DNA of 64,000 nt, taken from assembly GCF_940807255.1 (NCBI RefSeq), contig NZ_CALNWY010000010.1:1-64000 (forward strand), in the 5' to 3' direction. Below the pieces are notes generated by a model. The model was not told the origin of the DNA and did not search any database. It saw nothing but the letters and a program-made list of their open reading frames with translations. Shown in pieces: positions 9,839-19,016 of this stretch (the first letter of the stretch is position 1; every line of letters starts with the position of its first letter). The DNA comes from Mixta sp. Marseille-Q2659. Its GTDB lineage: Bacteria; Pseudomonadota; Gammaproteobacteria; Enterobacterales; Enterobacteriaceae. Both the position numbers and the translations under genes were made by a program.

Positions 9839-11107
9839 ATGTGTTCATCTGAACACCCGCAACGCTGGATGCTTTGTCCCCAGTGCGATCTGATGACGCA
9901 GCTGCCATCGATCGCTGCCGGGCAGAAGGCCAGCTGCCCACGCTGTCACACCACGCTAACCGCTAACTGGAGCGAGCCGCGCAAGCGGCCCTCCGGCTAC
10001 GGGCTGGCCGCGCTGTTTATGCTGTTGCTCGCTAACCTGTTTCCTTTCGTCAATATGCAGGTCTCCGGCCTGAGCAGCGAAATCACGCTGATGGAAATTC
10101 CCAGCGTGATGGTTTCCGAGGATTACGCCAGCCTGGCGACGCTGTTTATGCTGTTTGTTCAGGCAGTGCCAGCCTTTTGTATGGTGGCGATTCTGCTGTT
10201 GGTGAATCCGCTGCCTTTGCCGCAGCCTTTGCGGATTGGTATGGCGCGCATTCTGTTCCAGCTAAAAAGCTGGGGGATGGCGGAAATCTTTCTCGCCGGG
10301 GTGCTGGTCAGCTTCGTTAAGCTGATGGCCTATGGCGATATTGGCCTCGGCACCAGCTTTCTGCCCTGGTGTTTGTTCTGCCTGCTACAGCTACGCGCCT
10401 TTCAGTGCGTCGATCGCCGCTGGCTGTGGCGTCAGATTGCTGCCGAACCGGCGCTGCCTTTTACGCCGCGTGCGGGTATCAGCGGCCTGAAACAGGGACT
10501 GCGATCCTGCCCGTGCTGTACAGCGGTGCTGCCGGCCGATCGTTATGTCTGCACGCGCTGCGGCACCACCGGTTATGCGCGACGTCGGCACAGTTTGCAA
10601 TGGACGCTGGCACTGCTGTTTACCTCTCTCATTATCTATATTCCTGCGAACATCCTGCCGATTATGGTCACTGAAGCGCTCGGCGATAAGATGAGTTCCA
10701 ACATTATGGCCGGGGTGATCCTGCTCTGGAGTGATGGTTCTTATCCGGTGGCGCTGGTGATTTTTATCGCCAGTATTATGGTGCCTTCGCTGAAAATGTT
10801 GGCTATCGGCTGGCTGTGTTGGGATGCGCAGGGGCACGGCAGACGTGACAGCGAAAAGATGAATAAAATTTATGAGGTGGTGGAATTTGTCGGCCGCTGG
10901 TCGATGATTGACGTTTTTGTCATTGCCGTACTCTCCGCGCTGGTGCGGATTGGGCAACTAATGAACATCTATCCTGCGCCTGGTGCGCTATTGTTTGCCG
11001 CCGTGGTCATTCTGACCATGTTTGCTGCCATGACTTTCGACCCACGCCTGACGTGGGATCGTGAACCAGAAAATAATCTAAAGGAGCCAAGCCTTGACGG
11101 AAAATAA
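9839..11107 (+). CDS. pqiA: PqiA, intermembrane transport integral membrane protein
   Basis: PqiA is the inner-membrane partner of the PqiABC system, which bridges the inner and outer membranes for lipid transport and is induced by paraquat through SoxRS in E. coli. The product has 422 residues with two repeats, each a zinc-ribbon-like cysteine pair (CPQC/CPRC, then CPCC/CTRC) followed by four membrane segments. Conserved blocks include FPFVNMQVSGLSSEITLMEI and MVPSLKMLAIGWLCWDA. The ATG at 9839 matches E. coli. pqiB starts 14 bp before pqiA ends, so translation is coupled. Confidence 0.95.
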   Translation: MCSSEHPQRWMLCPQCDLMTQLPSIAAGQKASCPRCHTTLTANWSEPRKRPSGYGLAALFMLLLANLFPFVNMQVSGLSSEITLMEIPSVMVSEDYASLATLFMLFVQAVPAFCMVAILLLVNPLPLPQPLRIGMARILFQLKSWGMAEIFLAGVLVSFVKLMAYGDIGLGTSFLPWCLFCLLQLRAFQCVDRRWLWRQIAAEPALPFTPRAGISGLKQGLRSCPCCTAVLPADRYVCTRCGTTGYARRRHSLQWTLALLFTSLIIYIPANILPIMVTEALGDKMSSNIMAGVILLWSDGSYPVALVIFIASIMVPSLKMLAIGWLCWDAQGHGRRDSEKMNKIYEVVEFVGRWSMIDVFVIAVLSALVRIGQLMNIYPAPGALLFAAVVILTMFAAMTFDPRLTWDREPENNLKEPSLDGK

Positions 11108-12734
11108 ACAGGGCGTCGCGAAGGTCGATCAGATCAAGCGCTGGTCGCCGGTTTGGATCATCCCCATTGTCACCGTACTTATTGGCGCATGGATACTTTT
11201 TTATCACTTCAGCCATCAGGGCCCGGAAGTGACGCTGATTACCACCAATGCGGAAGGTATTGAAGGGGGCAAGACCGCCATCAAAAGCCGCAGCGTCGAT
11301 GTGGGCGTAGTAGAAAGCGCGGTATTAACCGACGATCTGCATCATGTAGAGATTAAAGCGCGGCTGAATGCCGGGATGGAAAAGCTGCTGCATGAAGACA
11401 GCGTTTTCTGGGTGGTGAAGCCGCAGGTAGGGCGCGAAGGGATCACCGGTCTCGGCACTTTGTTGTCCGGCGCCTATATTGAACTGCAGCCCGGCAGTAA
11501 AGGTGAAAAGCCTAATCACTATCAGTTGCTGGACGCGCCGCCGCTCGCGCCGCCGGATGCGAAAGGGATCCGTATCGTTCTTGACAGCACCAAAGCGGGC
11601 CAGCTTAATCCGGGCGATCCGGTACTGTTCCGCGGCTACCGCGTCGGCTCGGTGGAGACCAGCAGCTTCGATGCTGACAAGCGCGCAATGCAATATCAGC
11701 TGTTTGTCGCCGCGCCTTACGATCGGCTGGTCACCTCGAACGTGCGTTTCTGGAAAGATAGCGGCATTGCCGTTGAGATGTCCGCCTCCGGCATGCGTGT
11801 GGAAATGGGATCGCTGACCACCTTGTTTAGCGGCGGCGTCAGCTTTGACGTGCCGGACGGCTGGGAGTTGGGTGTGCCGGCAGAAAACAAAGCGGAATAT
11901 CACCTGTATGACGATCAGCGCAGCATCCAGGATTCGCTTTATACCAACCACCTCGATTTCCTGATGTTCTTTAGCGATTCGATTCGCGGCCTGCAACCGG
12001 GTGCGCCAGTTGAGTTCCGGGGCATTCGCCTGGGTACGGTAGCGAAGGCGCCTTATACCGTGCCGGGTTGGAACCAGTCACTGAATAATGACTATCGCAT
12101 TCCGGTGCTGGTGCGTATTGAACCCGATCGCTTCATTAAACGTCTGGGTGATGATTTTGACATCAGAGAGCATCTGCGCGATGGCAGAAAACGTGGCCTG
12201 CGCGCCTCGCTGAAAACCGGCAACCTGCTCTCCGGCTCGCTCTATGTCGATCTCGATTTTTATGACAATACGCCGCAGTACAAAGGGCCGGATAAAGTCG
12301 CCGGGCTGGAAATCATTCCTACCGTTAGCGGCGGCCTCAGCCAGATCCAGCAGAAGCTGATGGATGCGCTGGATAAGATTAATAATCTGCCGCTGAATCC
12401 GATGATCAACCAGGCTACCGGCACGCTGAAAGAGAGCCAACGCACCCTGCGTGAACTGCAAAAAACGCTGGATAACGTGAATAAGATCACCGCCAGTCCG
12501 TCAATGCAGCAGCTGCCGCAGGATATGCAACAGACGCTGCGCGAACTGAATCGCAGTATGAAAGGGCTTCAGCCTGGCTCGCCAGCCTACAACAAGCTGG
12601 TCGGCGATATGCAGCGGCTCGATCAGGTGCTGCGTGAGCTGCAGCCGGTACTGAAAACGCTCAATCAAAAGAGCAATGCACTGGTATTTGAGGCCAAACC
12701 GGGCGAAGACCCACAGCCGAAGAGGGCGAAGTAA
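11094..12734 (+). CDS. pqiB: PqiB, MCE-domain tunnel protein
   Basis: PqiB forms a periplasm-spanning hexameric tunnel of stacked MCE rings with a C-terminal needle. The 546-residue product (same as E. coli) has an N-terminal anchor (WSPVWIIPIVTVLIGAWILF), three MCE domains (blocks GPEVTLITTNAEGIEGGKT, GDPVLFRGYRVGSVE and GAPVEFRGIRLGTV), and a long helical C-terminal region rich in LRELQ-type heptads. The start is TTG at 11094, preceded by AAGGAG, and overlaps pqiA by 14 bp. The stop TAA overlaps the pqiC start by one base. Confidence 0.95.
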   Translation: MTENKQGVAKVDQIKRWSPVWIIPIVTVLIGAWILFYHFSHQGPEVTLITTNAEGIEGGKTAIKSRSVDVGVVESAVLTDDLHHVEIKARLNAGMEKLLHEDSVFWVVKPQVGREGITGLGTLLSGAYIELQPGSKGEKPNHYQLLDAPPLAPPDAKGIRIVLDSTKAGQLNPGDPVLFRGYRVGSVETSSFDADKRAMQYQLFVAAPYDRLVTSNVRFWKDSGIAVEMSASGMRVEMGSLTTLFSGGVSFDVPDGWELGVPAENKAEYHLYDDQRSIQDSLYTNHLDFLMFFSDSIRGLQPGAPVEFRGIRLGTVAKAPYTVPGWNQSLNNDYRIPVLVRIEPDRFIKRLGDDFDIREHLRDGRKRGLRASLKTGNLLSGSLYVDLDFYDNTPQYKGPDKVAGLEIIPTVSGGLSQIQQKLMDALDKINNLPLNPMINQATGTLKESQRTLRELQKTLDNVNKITASPSMQQLPQDMQQTLRELNRSMKGLQPGSPAYNKLVGDMQRLDQVLRELQPVLKTLNQKSNALVFEAKPGEDPQPKRAK

Positions 12735-13384
12735 TGATGAAATGGATGCCGCTGGCAATGGCGCTGACGTTAACCGCCTGTAGCAGCACGACGCAAACCA
12801 CCATGTATCAGCTGCCGACAGGAACGTCGGCAGCCGCGCCGGTCAGCCAGAGCGCGCTACTGGCGAACAACCGTTTGCCGCTATGGGTTGAGCGCGTATC
12901 GGTGCCCGATTTCCTGGCGGGCAATGGGGTGGTTTATCAGACCAGCGATGTGAAATATGTCATTGCTGCCAACAATCTGTGGGCCAGTCCGCTCGATCAA
13001 CAGCTCCAGCAAACCCTGGTGACAAATCTCAGTAATGCGCTGCCTGGACGGCTGATTTCCGCCGCGCCGCTGGGTGAACAGCACGATACGCTGAACGTAA
13101 ACGTGACCGGCTTCCATGGACGCTATGATGGCCAGGTGGTTATCACCGGCAACTGGACGCTGGAGCATAACGGCCAGATTACGCGTCAGAACTTTAATCT
13201 GACGCTGCCGCAGCAGGAAGATGGCTATGATGCGATGGTCAGAACCACGGCGCAGGGCTGGCAGCAGGAAGCAGAGCGCATGGCTCAGACTTTTCTTCAG
13301 ATTAAAATAATTAGTTTTCTTAACTTTGCATTCCGGCATGATAAGCAGCAAACCGCTTATCAGCCGGAATTTTTTTATTTATGA
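12734..13384 (+). CDS. pqiC: PqiC outer-membrane lipoprotein, C-terminus probably frameshifted
   Basis: PqiC (YmbA) is the outer-membrane lipoprotein of the PqiABC lipid-transport bridge. A lipobox LTAC near residue 16 follows a short signal peptide. The body matches the family (VPDFLAGNGVVYQTSDVKYV, NNLWASPLDQQLQQTL). The reading frame gives 216 residues against 187 in E. coli. The last 30 run straight through the operon terminator at 13330-13376, which is abnormal. Adding one T to the run at 13291-13294 would give an end QTFSSD and a TAA at about 13303, ahead of the terminator. I take the long end as an artefact of a one-base deletion. Confidence 0.88.
   Translation: MMKWMPLAMALTLTACSSTTQTTMYQLPTGTSAAAPVSQSALLANNRLPLWVERVSVPDFLAGNGVVYQTSDVKYVIAANNLWASPLDQQLQQTLVTNLSNALPGRLISAAPLGEQHDTLNVNVTGFHGRYDGQVVITGNWTLEHNGQITRQNFNLTLPQQEDGYDAMVRTTAQGWQQEAERMAQTFLQIKIISFLNFAFRHDKQQTAYQPEFFYL
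13330..13377 (+). terminator. Rho-independent terminator of pqiABC
   Basis: A long stem is formed by ATTCCGGC (13330-13337) and TGATAAGC (13339-13346) pairing with GCTTATCA (13355-13362) and GCCGGAAT (13363-13370), with one bulged A. Six T follow. It lies inside the apparent pqiC 3' end, which supports a frameshift there. Confidence 0.9.
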
Positions 13385-13579
13385 ATCATTATTTTGCTGC
13401 AATCGCAGGCTTGCGCGCTGACAAAAACTCTTAAAATAGCGTCTTTGTATGACAATGGCGTGAAATTTGCGCATTGATCTTTTTCAGGGATGGAGGTAGA
13501 AAAGAAACGTGGTTGCACATTTTGTGACCATTGTTTTCTTTCCACCAGTTCCACCATACCTGAATGAGGGAAATGAGGC

Positions 13580-13762
13580 ATGAAGAGACAGAAACGAGAC
13601 CGCCTGGAACGGGCACATTCACGAGGTTATCAGGCAGGCATCACCGGGCGCTCAAAAGAGATGTGTCCTTATCAAATGATCGAGGCTCGGTCTCACTGGT
13701 TGGGAGGTTGGCGAAAAGCCATGGAGGACAGGGCAGTTAGCGTTAGTGCCACAATGGCCTGA
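13580..13762 (+). CDS. rmf: Ribosome modulation factor RMF
   Basis: RMF binds 30S subunits in stationary phase and drives 100S ribosome dimer formation (hibernation). The 60-residue product matches E. coli RMF (55 residues) through MKRQKRDRLERAHSRGYQAG, GRSKEMCPYQ and WLGGWRKAM. The C-terminus is a few residues longer than in E. coli. It stands alone between the pqi terminator and its own strong terminator, with about 195 bp of upstream sequence for its ppGpp-controlled promoter. That promoter cannot be pinned down here. Confidence 0.95.
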   Translation: MKRQKRDRLERAHSRGYQAGITGRSKEMCPYQMIEARSHWLGGWRKAMEDRAVSVSATMA

Positions 13763-13783
13763 CCGCCTGTTCCGAAAAAGGAT

Positions 13784-13809
13784 AACCTCCGCATTTGCGG
13801 AGGTTTTTA
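13784..13809 (+). terminator. Bidirectional terminator between rmf and fabA
   Basis: The stem AACCTCCGC/GCGGAGGTT (13784-13792 and 13797-13805) has an ATTT loop followed by a T run. It lies between convergent rmf and fabA and could serve both. Confidence 0.88.
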
Positions 13810-13820
13810 TATCTGAGTAA

Positions 13821-14339
13821 TCAGAAAGAAGTCGTATCTTTAAACAGACCGACTTTCAGATCGCTGGCGGTATAGATGACATTACCGTCAACCAGCACTT
13901 CGCCATCAGCAACGCCCATTACCAGTTTACGGTTAATGACGCGCTTAAAGTGAATACGGTAGGTCACTTTTTTCGCGGTCGGCAGCACCTGGCCGGTAAA
14001 TTTCACTTCGCCTACGCCCAGCGCGCGGCCTTTACCTTCAGCGCCCAGCCAGCCCAGATAGAAGCCAACCAGCTGCCACATCGCATCCAGACCCAGACAG
14101 CCGGGCATAACCGGATCGCCGATAAAATGGCAGGCGAAGAACCACAGGTCAGGATTAATATCCAGTTCTGCTTCTACATAACCTTTGCCATAGTTACCGC
14201 CTTCTTCGCTCATTTTGACCACGCGGTCCATCATCAGCATATTGCCAGCCGGCAGCGGCGGGCCTTCAGCGCCAAACAGTTCGCCGCGACCAGAGGCAAT
14301 CAGATCTTCTTTTGTATAGGATTCGCGTTTTTCTACCAT
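13821..14339 (-). CDS. fabA: 3-hydroxydecanoyl-ACP dehydratase/isomerase FabA
   Basis: FabA dehydrates beta-hydroxydecanoyl-ACP and isomerises the product to cis-3-decenoyl-ACP, the branch point of unsaturated fatty acid synthesis. The 172-residue product matches E. coli at nearly every position. Catalytic His71 sits in [15 protein letters not shown] and Asp85 in [10 protein letters not shown] (numbered with Met1). The hot-dog fold length is normal. It is convergent with rmf and lies 67 bp downstream of lonH on the same strand. FadR and FabR control are known for the gene, but I could not place an operator. Confidence 0.97.
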   Translation of the reverse strand: MVEKRESYTKEDLIASGRGELFGAEGPPLPAGNMLMMDRVVKMSEEGGNYGKGYVEAELDINPDLWFFACHFIGDPVMPGCLGLDAMWQLVGFYLGWLGAEGKGRALGVGEVKFTGQVLPTAKKVTYRIHFKRVINRKLVMGVADGEVLVDGNVIYTASDLKVGLFKDTTSF

Positions 14340-14406
14340 GTTTCAATAAGCCTTTTTCTAGTGAATCACGAAGGTTAGCTAACAGCTGTAAGCTGAACAA
14401 CTCCGA

Positions 14407-16155
14407 TCAGCTGTGGTTAAACCAGTTTAGCCAACGCAGAGGCCAGGGACGCTGACGCGCCTCCTGCTGATTAAATTCTGTGATACGCGCCTGAATAGTT
14501 TGCAACAGGCTGGGCGCATCCTCTTTTTTCCATGCAACGCCGGTGAGTATCGGCAGAGCTTCATCGACTCCGCTGACGGCCCAGATATGAAACTGTTCGT
14601 CACGCACGGCATCAATAATTTCCTGTTGCAGACAGAGATGACGTACGTTAGCGGCGGGAATGATTACGCCCTGCTGGCCGGTCAGACCGCGCTGTTGGCA
14701 GACATCGAAGAAACCTTCGATCTTCTCGTTCAGACCACCGACCGGCTGTACATGTCCGAACTGATCGACCGAACCGGTAACTGCGATTTGCTGATTAATT
14801 GGCTGCTCGGCCAGCGCGCTGATCAGCGCGCAAAGTTCAGCAAGCGAGGCGCTATCGCCATCGACTTCGGAATAGGACTGCTCAAAAACCAGCGACGCTG
14901 AGAAGGGCAGTTGCTGATCGAGTTCCAGTTCCGCAATCAAAAATGCCTGCATGATCATCATGCCTTTCGCATGAATATTTCCGCCCAGCTCCGCTTTGCG
15001 CTCAACATCAGTAAATTCGCCATCGCCAACATGTACGACACAGCTGATACGCGAGGGTTCGCCAAATGCACGGGGATGGCCGGGAAACTCTATAACGGAC
15101 AGGCCGTTGATCTGTCCAATTACGTCGCCTTCCGTTTCAATCAGAATTTGATCGAGCAGAATTTCATCGCGCATCTGGTCGGGCAGATAGCTTTCGCGCC
15201 AGCTACGCGCATCCAGAGCAGCCTGCAATGCCGCCGCATCGAGCTTATCGCCATACAATGCGGCGTCACGCAGCTGACGGCTAAGCCAGGCAGGGCTGAG
15301 TGGAAGCGTTTCGCGGTCACCGCTGTAACGTACCGCTTCCTTAAGCAGAACGGGCCAAAAATCCGCTTCGATAGCAGGAAGGTTAGCCTGACGTGCCAGC
15401 GCTGTTATCCAGCGGCACCACAGCGCCATCTCTTCTTCATCTTCAACCCGCAGGTTATCTTCATACTCGCTATAAACTGCCAGCTCCGCGAGTTCCGGCT
15501 CCATTTCCTGGAAATCAGCCATGGCGTCGCGATCGCCACAAAGCACCAGCTTTAACTGGAGCGGCATGGAGGGAATGCTGACCGGCAGAGGACGGGATTC
15601 ATCCGGCGACAGCCAGTCAAAACGCTGTTGCACTATGGTTTGCTTCAGTCGCAGCCACATCAGCGGCTGAGCCAGCAGCGTGCGCAATGAGAGCAACAGG
15701 ATGCCGCCATTAGCACGGTGGATTAAACCCGGCTGCAAGCTGATTCGCTGAGAAAAAATACGCAGACAGCCAAACAGTTGCTCAGGCTCGATCCAGTCGG
15801 CAAACTGTACGTCGCCGCGGCTGGCAAAGGCCTCATCCGCCGATGTGGCTGGTTGCCAGGTTATCTGCTCGTCATTAATCAGATAGTTACCGCCGTAAAG
15901 GTCTTCCTTCCGATCGCTGTTATGCTGTAATGTTTGCGCCAGCAAGGAGATATTCTCACTGCTTTCCGCGCAACGGATTAGCATTAGCGGGAAAGGTGCG
16001 TTGCTGTTTTGCAGTAAATTTGCTGCATCAAACAGGCGAGGCTGAATGTCAGGTAAAATATCGCTGACATTATCGCTAAACACGCGGGAAAAAAGAGACT
16101 GGAAGCTTTCGGCATCAGGCTGTAGCGCCTGCCATGCAAGTCGGTTGCTGGTCAA
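14407..16155 (-). CDS. lonH: Lon-family protease LonH (YcbZ)
   Basis: LonH is a Lon-like protease next to fabA and matP. The product has 582 residues (E. coli YcbZ 586). The C-terminal third is a Lon proteolytic domain with the Ser-Lys dyad visible as GDSASLAELCALISAL and GGLNEKIEGFF. The N-terminal part lacks a canonical Walker A site, as in the E. coli protein. The ATG at 16155 is the only plausible start. It is divergent from matP. The substrate is not known to me. Confidence 0.9.
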   Translation of the reverse strand: MTSNRLAWQALQPDAESFQSLFSRVFSDNVSDILPDIQPRLFDAANLLQNSNAPFPLMLIRCAESSENISLLAQTLQHNSDRKEDLYGGNYLINDEQITWQPATSADEAFASRGDVQFADWIEPEQLFGCLRIFSQRISLQPGLIHRANGGILLLSLRTLLAQPLMWLRLKQTIVQQRFDWLSPDESRPLPVSIPSMPLQLKLVLCGDRDAMADFQEMEPELAELAVYSEYEDNLRVEDEEEMALWCRWITALARQANLPAIEADFWPVLLKEAVRYSGDRETLPLSPAWLSRQLRDAALYGDKLDAAALQAALDARSWRESYLPDQMRDEILLDQILIETEGDVIGQINGLSVIEFPGHPRAFGEPSRISCVVHVGDGEFTDVERKAELGGNIHAKGMMIMQAFLIAELELDQQLPFSASLVFEQSYSEVDGDSASLAELCALISALAEQPINQQIAVTGSVDQFGHVQPVGGLNEKIEGFFDVCQQRGLTGQQGVIIPAANVRHLCLQQEIIDAVRDEQFHIWAVSGVDEALPILTGVAWKKEDAPSLLQTIQARITEFNQQEARQRPWPLRWLNWFNHS

Positions 16156-16337
16156 AGTAATCGCATTTGTCTGAATTAATGAAAAGCGCGATTATACAGC
16201 TTTTCAGCCTGTTACGCACGGCAGAGATCTTACCGATTCAGCGTGGGCGTTCATGCATTCCCGCTGCGCCGTTCTCTGCCGCAAGTCGTAAAAAAGCTGT
16301 TATTCTTAGTTTGTTACCTGCTCATGATGAGATTCCG

Positions 16338-16799
16338 ATGAAATATCAGCAGCTGGAAAATCTTGAAAGCGGATGGAAATGGAAATATCTGGTGAAGAAA
16401 CACCGGGAAGGCGAACCCATTACCCGACACGTTGAAATCAGCGCCGCCCAGGAGGCCATAAAGGCGTTACTGGCCATGGAAAATCATCCGATAGATGTGC
16501 TGAAGTGGATTGAGCAACATATTAATCCTGCACTGGAAAATCGTATGAAGCAGACGATTCGCGCACGGCGCAAACGTCACTTTAATGCTGAGCATCAGCA
16601 TACGCGTAAAAAATCTATCGATTTAGAATATCTGGTTTGGCAAAGGCTGGCAGGACTGGCGCAGCGGCGTAACAGCACGCTGTCGGATACGATTGTACAG
16701 CTTATTGAAGATGCTGAACGTAAAGAGAAATATGCCAGCCAAATGTCAACTTTACGACAGGATCTGCAGGCAATTCTGGGGAAGGACGATATCAGTTAA
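16338..16799 (+). CDS. matP: Macrodomain Ter protein MatP
   Basis: MatP binds matS sites and organises the Ter macrodomain near the replication terminus. The product has 153 residues. It starts [20 protein letters not shown] and contains [20 protein letters not shown] and [18 protein letters not shown], matching the four-helix and ribbon-helix-helix regions. The frame opens at 16167, but the ATG at 16338 is the family start. By eye I found no clear matS site (GTGACRNYGTCAC) in the window, although the gene itself lies near Ter in E. coli. Confidence 0.95.
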   Translation: MKYQQLENLESGWKWKYLVKKHREGEPITRHVEISAAQEAIKALLAMENHPIDVLKWIEQHINPALENRMKQTIRARRKRHFNAEHQHTRKKSIDLEYLVWQRLAGLAQRRNSTLSDTIVQLIEDAERKEKYASQMSTLRQDLQAILGKDDIS

Positions 16800-16836
16800 C
16801 TCTGATTAGGGCTGATATATTTTTACGATTACCCAA

Positions 16837-16869
16837 TAAAAAACCCCGCCGAAGCGGGGTTTTTTTTTA
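16837..16869. terminator. Bidirectional terminator between matP and ompA
   Basis: The stem CCCCGC/GCGGGG (16844-16849 and 16854-16859) has a CGAA loop, AAA pairs extending it on one side, and nine or more T after it. An A run precedes it, so it can work for both convergent genes. Confidence 0.92.
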
Positions 16870-16877
16870 CGTATTAC

Positions 16878-17951
16878 TTAAGCCTGCGGCTGAGTAACAA
16901 CGTCTTTCAGACCTTTAACTTCGATTTCTACGCGACGGTCCGGACCCAGGCAGTCGATCAGGGCGTTACGGCCTTTCACGCTGTCACAGGTGTTGCCGGT
17001 AACCGGGTTAGATTCACCCATGCCACGTGCAGAGATCTTGTCAGCCGGGATACCTTTAGATACCAGGTAGTCAACCACGGACTGAGCGCGTTTTTCAGAC
17101 AGTTTCTGGTTGTACTGCTCTGAACCGATACGGTCGGTGTAGCCCAGAACAACAACAGAGCCGTCTTTCGGATCCATTGAACTCAGCTGAGAGTACAGCT
17201 GATCCAGCGCCTGCTGGCCTTCGCCTTTCAGGGTTGCTTTGTTGAAGTTGAACAGCACGTCTGATTTCAGAGTGAAGTGCTTGGTTTCAACAACCGGAGC
17301 CGGAGCCGGAGCCGGAGCTACGACTGGCGCTGCAGCATCATCCTGACCGAAACGGTAAGAAACACCCAGGCTCAGCATGGCGTTGTCAGGACGGGTACCA
17401 ACGGTACCTGCATCACCAATGTTGTTAACCCACTGGTAGTCCAGACGCGTTGCCCAGTTTTTGGTCAGCGCATATTCAACACCTACGGCAGCCAGCGGAG
17501 AAACGCCGGTGTCGTGGTCGCTGATGCGAGTGCCAGTAGCAACGTTCTGCTGAGTAGAATCAGCACGCCATACCATACCACCCAGGCGGGTATAAACGTC
17601 CAGATCATCCATCACCGGGTAGCTCAGTTTAGCTGCCAGCTGGATGCCCTGTGCTTTGAAAGCGCCGTTTACTTCGTTGCCTTTGTTCGGCATACGGCCA
17701 AGCCAGTCATAGCCCAGCTCGAAGCCCAGATACGGGTTAGCCTGATAGCCAACAAATGCACCAGCGCCCAGCTGGCTTTCGTGGGTCGGGCCGTCGTTGT
17801 TGGTATAGCCGTTACCGTAGTAACCAGTATCGTGATACTGAGACCAGCCCAGTTTAGCACCGGTGTACCAGGTGTTATCTTTCGGTGCGGCCTGCGCTAC
17901 GGTAGCGAAGCCAGCCAGTGCCACTGCAATTGCGATAGCTGTCTTTTTCAT
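16878..17951 (-). CDS. ompA: Outer membrane protein A, OmpA
   Basis: OmpA is an abundant eight-stranded beta-barrel that tethers the outer membrane to peptidoglycan. The 357-residue product has a signal peptide cleaved after TVAQA, a barrel starting [20 protein letters not shown], a proline-alanine hinge ([13 protein letters not shown]), and an OmpA C-terminal domain with the peptidoglycan-binding pattern [17 protein letters not shown] and the disulfide cysteines seen in [20 protein letters not shown]. Surface loops differ from E. coli, as expected. The ribosome site and MicA target region are conserved. No defects are seen. Confidence 0.97.
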   Translation of the reverse strand: MKKTAIAIAVALAGFATVAQAAPKDNTWYTGAKLGWSQYHDTGYYGNGYTNNDGPTHESQLGAGAFVGYQANPYLGFELGYDWLGRMPNKGNEVNGAFKAQGIQLAAKLSYPVMDDLDVYTRLGGMVWRADSTQQNVATGTRISDHDTGVSPLAAVGVEYALTKNWATRLDYQWVNNIGDAGTVGTRPDNAMLSLGVSYRFGQDDAAAPVVAPAPAPAPVVETKHFTLKSDVLFNFNKATLKGEGQQALDQLYSQLSSMDPKDGSVVVLGYTDRIGSEQYNQKLSEKRAQSVVDYLVSKGIPADKISARGMGESNPVTGNTCDSVKGRNALIDCLGPDRRVEIEVKGLKDVVTQPQA

Positions 17952-18060
17952 TTTTGCGCCTCGTTATCATCCAAATAGGCAAGGAGCTTAAAATAAGCTC
18001 TTGGTTGTAATCCTTCGCCGGGTCCTTTTGCTCGATTATTACTCTACCGGAAAACGGAGG
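17952..18060 (-). promoter_or_regulatory. ompA 5' leader with stabilising hairpin and MicA-type site
   Basis: On the minus strand the bases just before the start read GATGATAACGAGGCGCAAAA, the same as in E. coli, where the small RNA MicA pairs over the ribosome site. A stem GAGCTTA/TAAGCTC (17984-17990 and 17994-18000) lies further upstream, resembling the hairpins that protect ompA mRNA. The rest of the 349-bp gap to sulA is AT-rich, and I see no further gene in it. Confidence 0.6.
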
Positions 18061-18300
18061 TTATTGAGCACCCTGGCGAGATAAAGTCTACAACGTGGCG
18101 AGAAACTTACAAGTAAGATGTGAGGACGGTCCGCAAAAAAAGGGCTTTTCGTACACAAAATTTAACATCCAGCACGGATTTTTATGGCAAAAAAATTGTC
18201 TACATGCGCGGCGAAACCCATGCTCCGCCGCGTGAGAGTAGAATCAGCGGGTTATCAGGACAAAGGGAAGTTTTTTAACTGAGATTTATCTCATATTTAC

Positions 18301-18807
18301 TTAATGATACAAAGTTGAGTGAATTTTCAGCCGGTTTTTTTGTCCGCCTGAACAAACAGCGCTAGCTTGAGGACGCATAATCAGTCCAAGTGCCTGACCT
18401 GCGGAAGCCGCTTCTTCGAGCTGACGACGATCGTTTTCACTAATATCTTCTGAAAACCAGCCTAACACCACACTGTAGTTACCGGTCTGTAACGCTTTCA
18501 CCATTGCCTCAACCGTATTAATTTCCTGATGAGCGGGAAACTGCATCATTTTATTCAACGGCAGACCTGAAGCCTTTAGCCAGTGTCGACTGATCTTTTG
18601 TGGCGGCGTGAGCCAAAGCTGCCAGCGTGACTGTGTACCAAGCTGCTGTAATAACGGTAGCAGCAGTAGCTGAGTCAGGCCTGGTTCAGCTTCACTATAG
18701 CTCAACTCGCTAATCCAGCCGGTATTCAATACGGGCGGTACGGCAACGCGAGAGTGGCCTGGTAAAGCGGAACGCGCAAAAGAGGACTTCAGTAAATGAG
18801 TACGCAT
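18301..18807 (-). CDS. sulA: SOS cell division inhibitor SulA
   Basis: SulA binds FtsZ and blocks septation during the SOS response, and Lon then degrades it. The product has 168 residues (E. coli 169). Conserved pieces are GWISELSYSEAEPGLTQLLL, LPLLQQLG, RWQLWLTPPQKISRHWL and the degradation-related C-terminus ending in TLYH. A LexA box lies 20 bp upstream of the start. It is divergent from sxy and next to ompA, as in E. coli. Confidence 0.94.
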   Translation of the reverse strand: MRTHLLKSSFARSALPGHSRVAVPPVLNTGWISELSYSEAEPGLTQLLLLPLLQQLGTQSRWQLWLTPPQKISRHWLKASGLPLNKMMQFPAHQEINTVEAMVKALQTGNYSVVLGWFSEDISENDRRQLEEAASAGQALGLIMRPQASAVCSGGQKNRLKIHSTLYH

Positions 18808-18826
18808 GATTATCAGCTCACGTGGT

Positions 18827-18846
18827 TACTGTATGGATATACAGTA
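18827..18846. promoter_or_regulatory. LexA (SOS) box of sulA
   Basis: The site reads TACTGTATGGATATACAGTA, a near-perfect match to the LexA consensus CTGT-N8-ACAG with TA on both flanks. It lies 20 bp upstream of the sulA start codon. Confidence 0.95.
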
Positions 18847-19016
18847 ATGCGCTGAGAGATTAAGATCAACCTCATTTTTTGAAAACGTCTCGCACTTTTT
18901 ATATGCAAATGGCCGCAAGCTCATTTTGTAATTGAACCATTAATAAGAATTGCCTATGTTTTAGCCAATGGAAAACAGTAGCTTAGTTTGAGTTTATTAA
19001 GGCGAAGGAGCAGCAT

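Noticed and set aside
16338-16799. matS sites near matP
   Set aside because: I looked for GTGACRNYGTCAC and found only partial matches, for example near 5690. A full computational scan was not possible.
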